16,413 bases of DNA, from positions 1-16,413 of the forward strand of contig JAIXVO010000761.1 in the NCBI GenBank assembly GCA_027482985.1, given 5' to 3'. The notes beneath the pieces were generated by a model. The model was not told where the DNA came from and searched no databases. It was given only the letters and a program-made list of their open reading frames with translations. Made by a program: the position numbers and the translations under genes. Position 1 is the first letter of the stretch. Each line of letters opens with the position of its first letter. Of this stretch, positions 13,577 to 16,413 are shown piece by piece. This DNA comes from Cyanobacteriota bacterium (GTDB taxonomy: Bacteria > Cyanobacteriota > Cyanobacteriia > Leptolyngbyales > Leptolyngbyaceae).

Positions 13577-14218
13577 GTGGCGGATTACGGATTAGCGATA
13601 CATACAGCCAGTGCGTCATTGGGACTGGCGATCGATAACTTTGCAGGAGACCAGCGCGATCGCGTGTGGGAGTTGGGTCGCGAAACTTCCAACCTGTTGC
13701 ACCAGTATTTGGTGGACTTTTTGCAACCTCAGACTTGGAACGATTTAAGCTTTCTGGCTGTAGCGAAAGGGCCGGGGGGGTTTACAGGCACGCGCATTGG
13801 GGTGGTGACGGCGCGGACGTTAGCGCAACAGTTAGAACTCCCCTTATTTGCAATTTCCACCTTGGCAGGCGTAGCCTGGCAAACGGCGAAATCGTTGCCT
13901 GACCCCACAATCGCGATCGCGGTGGAACTGCCAGCTCAACGGGAGCAGGTGTTTGGGGCGATCTATCAAATCGAGCGGACGACATCGGGTTCAGATCAAC
14001 TCATCTGTCGACTGCCAGAAACCGTACTGGCGATCGCAACCTGGCAAACCCAATTGGCCGCATGGGAAACGCCTTATCAATCGGTGATCGTCGAAGCAGG
14101 CGTGGCGGCATCTGTCACGGCCATTCTGGAACTCGCCCACCTCGATTGGCAACAAGGGCAGCGCCCCCCCTGGTCAGACACTTTACCTTACTATGGCCAA
14201 CATCCTGTCGATCGCTGA
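13577..14218 (+). CDS. tsaB: tRNA threonylcarbamoyladenosine biosynthesis protein TsaB
   Basis: TsaB works in the cytosol with TsaD and TsaE to place the threonylcarbamoyl group on A37 of ANN-decoding tRNAs; TsaB is an inactive TsaD-like scaffold. The 213 residues are of normal length. The N-terminal strand GLAIHTASASLGLAI and the family hallmark AKGPGGFTGTRIGVVTA are clear, followed by LPLFAISTLAGVA. The start is GTG at 13577 with TAGG a few bases upstream, and no in-frame ATG lies nearby. It converges with the ABC1 gene across 70 bases in which I see no convincing terminator. The frame just upstream is not coding on this strand, so the gene probably has its own promoter. Confidence 0.92.
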   Translation: MADYGLAIHTASASLGLAIDNFAGDQRDRVWELGRETSNLLHQYLVDFLQPQTWNDLSFLAVAKGPGGFTGTRIGVVTARTLAQQLELPLFAISTLAGVAWQTAKSLPDPTIAIAVELPAQREQVFGAIYQIERTTSGSDQLICRLPETVLAIATWQTQLAAWETPYQSVIVEAGVAASVTAILELAHLDWQQGQRPPWSDTLPYYGQHPVDR

Positions 14219-14288
14219 GCTGTCTGAAACAAACAGTTCCCCTGTCAAGGGTTATCGCTATCGCCCTGGGTAACGTGGCAAACTTCGG

Positions 14289-15971
14289 CTATCGGCCCCA
14301 GCGATGGATACGATCGCGAATCGCCAGCACTGAACAGACTCGCAGTAAGCCGATCGCGGCGAGACCGGAGACGACAAAGGCAGCGATCGCCCAATAGGTG
14401 TAGGTGCCTACCAGCAGGACAGCGCCCGTCAGGAGGGTGAATCCGGTCAGGCTGGTTAAAATCAAAATTTTGAGGGTGAGCCGCAGTTCTTTGAGTTCGC
14501 GTTCAGTAGTCAGATATTGTGCCCGCAACTGGGCATCCCGTTGATCAAGCCGCTCATCTAACTGCCGCATAAATAACTCTGCCGCACTGGGTTGGCGCAT
14601 CCGGAACAGGACGTAATCCTTGGCCTGTCGGGCTAACTCGCCGACGGCTGACCCTTTCCCCTGACTCAAAGTCAGGCTTTTCACAAACGGTTTGGCACAG
14701 GCGAGTAAACTGTATTGCGGATCGAGCGATCGCGCCACGCCATCCAATGTCGTCAGCGCTTTCAAAATAAACGTCATCTTGGCGGGCAGGCGAAACGGTT
14801 GCTGCTCATAGAGGGCATACAACTCACTCCGCATTTCGCCAAACGCCTGAAGTTCAATGGGTTTTTCGGTGAACTTTTCTAGCAAAAACTGGGTGACGCG
14901 CCGCACCGGAGTCATGTCTGCCATCGGTTCAATTAAGCCCAGGTCAATGAGTGTCTCCACGACCTGATCGGTGTCCTTCCGCAATACGGCAAAAAAGGTC
15001 TTCACCATTTGATCTTTATTGATCGGCTGCACCTCTGCCATCATGCCGAAGTCGTAGAAGATCAAGTTACCATCCTGACTCACAGCCATGTTGCCGGGGT
15101 GAGGATCGGCTTGAAAAAAGCCATCCTGCAACAGTTGTTTGAGGTAAGCACAAATGCCCAGTTGGTTGATTTCTTTGACATCAATGCCGCAGGCTTCCAA
15201 ACTCTGGCGATCGTTGATTTTGATCCCCGGCAGGTATTCCATCGTGATCACCCGCCGTGTGGTGTGTTTGAGGTAGACTTCCGGCACCAGAATCCGAGCA
15301 TGGTCGCGAAAGTTGTAACGGAAGCGATCGGCATTCATGGCTTCCTGGATGTAATCGATTTCGCTAGCCAGGATGTCGCTAAATTCCAGGTAGATTTCGT
15401 CCAGGTTGTACTGCCGCGTCCAGGGCAAAAAGCGATCGCCAAAGCGGATCATTTGCCGCAAGATTTTGAAGTCCATCTCAAACAACTTATCCAGTCCCGG
15501 TCGCTGGACCTTGACGACCACCTGTTCCCCCGTATGCAGTCGGGCTTTATGCACCTGCCCTAAACTGGCAGCGGCGATCGGGATCGGATCAAATTCGCGA
15601 TACAGATGATAGATCGATGCGCCCAGTTCGGCTTCAATAATGGCGATCGCTTCATTGGGGTCAAACGACGGCACTTTATCCTGCAATTTGCCGAGCGCCT
15701 GCACATACTCCAGCGGCAACAGATCGGCGCGCGTAGATAACGCCTGTCCTAGCTTAATGAACGTGGGGCCTAAATCGAGTAAAGTCCCAACTAGCCATTG
15801 TGCCCGCCGATTGCGAAACCGCACCGACTGCCCCGGAATTTTACTATCCCACCACAGATAAAACATTAGTTGCACCGACGACACAACAATATCCACCTTC
15901 CGTGTCGTGGGTGAATATCGGGCGCGTTGCCAGCGTAGGGGCTTAGGATCGGCAGTTTGCAGCATAACCAT
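14289..15971 (-). CDS. ABC1/AarF/UbiB-family atypical kinase-like membrane protein
   Basis: The 560-residue protein has all hallmarks of the family. The N-terminal KxGQ motif is FIKLGQALSTR (Lys73, Gly75, Gln76). An Ala-rich nucleotide loop replaces the Gly-rich loop (IAAASLGQVH, 132-141), with the ATP-binding Lys154 in VVVKVQRP and SEIDYIQEA at 203-211. The catalytic stretch is DGFFQADPHPGN, with Asp289 and Asn294, and the metal-binding YDFG has Asp307. Two TM helices lie near the C-terminus (about 505-550). Members support prenylquinone biosynthesis or homeostasis; cyanobacteria have several, so ubiB as symbol would be too specific. ATG 15971 is chosen, and ATG 15965 is possible. The 119 bases upstream (15972-16090) separate it from the kinase gene on the same strand. 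Confidence 0.93.
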   Translation of the reverse strand: MVMLQTADPKPLRWQRARYSPTTRKVDIVVSSVQLMFYLWWDSKIPGQSVRFRNRRAQWLVGTLLDLGPTFIKLGQALSTRADLLPLEYVQALGKLQDKVPSFDPNEAIAIIEAELGASIYHLYREFDPIPIAAASLGQVHKARLHTGEQVVVKVQRPGLDKLFEMDFKILRQMIRFGDRFLPWTRQYNLDEIYLEFSDILASEIDYIQEAMNADRFRYNFRDHARILVPEVYLKHTTRRVITMEYLPGIKINDRQSLEACGIDVKEINQLGICAYLKQLLQDGFFQADPHPGNMAVSQDGNLIFYDFGMMAEVQPINKDQMVKTFFAVLRKDTDQVVETLIDLGLIEPMADMTPVRRVTQFLLEKFTEKPIELQAFGEMRSELYALYEQQPFRLPAKMTFILKALTTLDGVARSLDPQYSLLACAKPFVKSLTLSQGKGSAVGELARQAKDYVLFRMRQPSAAELFMRQLDERLDQRDAQLRAQYLTTERELKELRLTLKILILTSLTGFTLLTGAVLLVGTYTYWAIAAFVVSGLAAIGLLRVCSVLAIRDRIHRWGR

Positions 15972-16090
15972 CGGCTATTCGACTCTAGTGTACCTGTCGA
16001 TTGCCGATTTTTCGCTAAAGACGGGTCGCCAGTTACGAGAAATTGACACAATCCCAGGTTCGTTTGGCGAGGGAGACTCCATTGAGCAGA

Positions 16091-16413
16091 TTAACTTTGA
16101 ACTAGATCCAAGGATTGCGGCAAAATCAAACTGAAACAGGTTTCCCAGTCTGATCCCGGTTCCAGTGGCGCACTGGCGGCGGAAATGGTGCCGTTTAGAT
16201 GTTGGACGAGGCTTTTGACTAGCGCCAACCCCAACCCTGTGCCCTGAATGGCATTTTGGGTCGCCCCCTCACACCGTCTAAATTTGTCGAAGATGTAAGG
16301 GAGTTCTTCTGAAGAAATCCCAGAGCCGACATTGCAGAGGGACAAAATAATTTGATTGGTGGGTACTTCATGCCGATAAATCAGCTTCAGTTGCACCTGC
16401 TGTTGGGGCGAGG
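16091..16413 (-). CDS. Histidine kinase, C-terminal ATPase domain; 5' part beyond the right edge
   Basis: The frame is open to the window edge, giving about 107 C-terminal residues. They cover the second half of a HATPase_c domain: a G1-like box CNVGSGIS, the F box YIFDKFRR, the G2 box GTGLGLALVKSLVQHLNG and a final SWETCFSLILPQ-type strand (here SDWETCFSLILPQ). The usual Asp before the first Gly pair (DNGxGI) is changed to Asn-Val-Gly-Ser-Gly. The N box, the DHp helix with the phospho-accepting His, and any sensor domains lie outside the window. This C-terminal style is frequent in cyanobacterial two-component kinases. The partner regulator cannot be seen. Confidence 0.9.
   Translation of the reverse strand, partial: SPQQQVQLKLIYRHEVPTNQIILSLCNVGSGISSEELPYIFDKFRRCEGATQNAIQGTGLGLALVKSLVQHLNGTISAASAPLEPGSDWETCFSLILPQSLDLVQS

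Noticed and set aside
14219..14288. Terminator between convergent tsaB and the ABC1 gene
   Set aside because: Only short pairings such as CTGT/ACAG were found, without a T-run.

Overview
The window comes from a cyanobacterium. The palindrome GCGATCGC (HIP1) occurs again and again on both strands, inside and between genes. Several products are also typical of cyanobacteria: an AMIN-domain cell-wall amidase, a DUF1517 protein, a Uma2-type (DUF820) nuclease and a histidine kinase C-terminus of cyanobacterial style. I cannot name the genus. No rRNA, tRNA, CRISPR array, insertion sequence or phage gene was seen.

Layout. (1) 1-660, minus: N-terminal part of an exported subtilisin-like (S8) peptidase. 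(2) 661-1234: non-coding, holding a four-copy 76-bp tandem repeat of hairpins, a polypyrimidine tract, a perfect 16-bp palindrome and the promoter of rpe. (3) 1235-1936, plus: rpe, separated from a convergent lipoprotein gene by a strong bidirectional terminator. (4) 2000-3497, minus: lipoprotein with a very basic tail, preceded by a DUF1517 gene. (5) 3711-5746, plus: amiC-type amidase then murI, a peptidoglycan pair. (6) 10448 down to 5881, minus: six tightly packed genes, with a seventh (10538-10747) transcribed divergently. (7) 10913-14218, plus: Uma2 nuclease, exported acetamidase/formamidase-family protein and tsaB, with a possible 36-residue membrane peptide on the minus strand between the last two. 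(8) 14289-16413, minus: ABC1/UbiB kinase-like protein and the C-terminus of a histidine kinase.

The most interesting part is region 6. In transcription order it encodes a two-TM protein with an extracytoplasmic beta-type domain, a 76-residue exported or anchored peptide with a Gly-rich end, a multi-TM protein carrying a spermidine-synthase domain, a membrane-anchored DUF4178 protein, a SpeD-type S-adenosylmethionine decarboxylase with all three key residues, and a CPCC-DUF6714 fusion. Genes overlap, abut or lie within 15 bases of each other, so they look like one translationally coupled operon. Across an 89-base intergenic stretch lies a single-unit DUF350 membrane protein. SpeD makes the aminopropyl donor and the synthase domain uses it, so the locus looks like a self-contained polyamine-making module placed at the membrane with DUF350 and DUF4178 partners. 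My inference is an envelope or membrane-stress device in which an aminopropylated product modifies or signals to a membrane component, rather than housekeeping spermidine synthesis.

Two genes of this operon carry recent-looking internal repeats: a 7-bp microsatellite of 4.4 units in the synthase gene and a 27-bp duplication in the two-TM gene.
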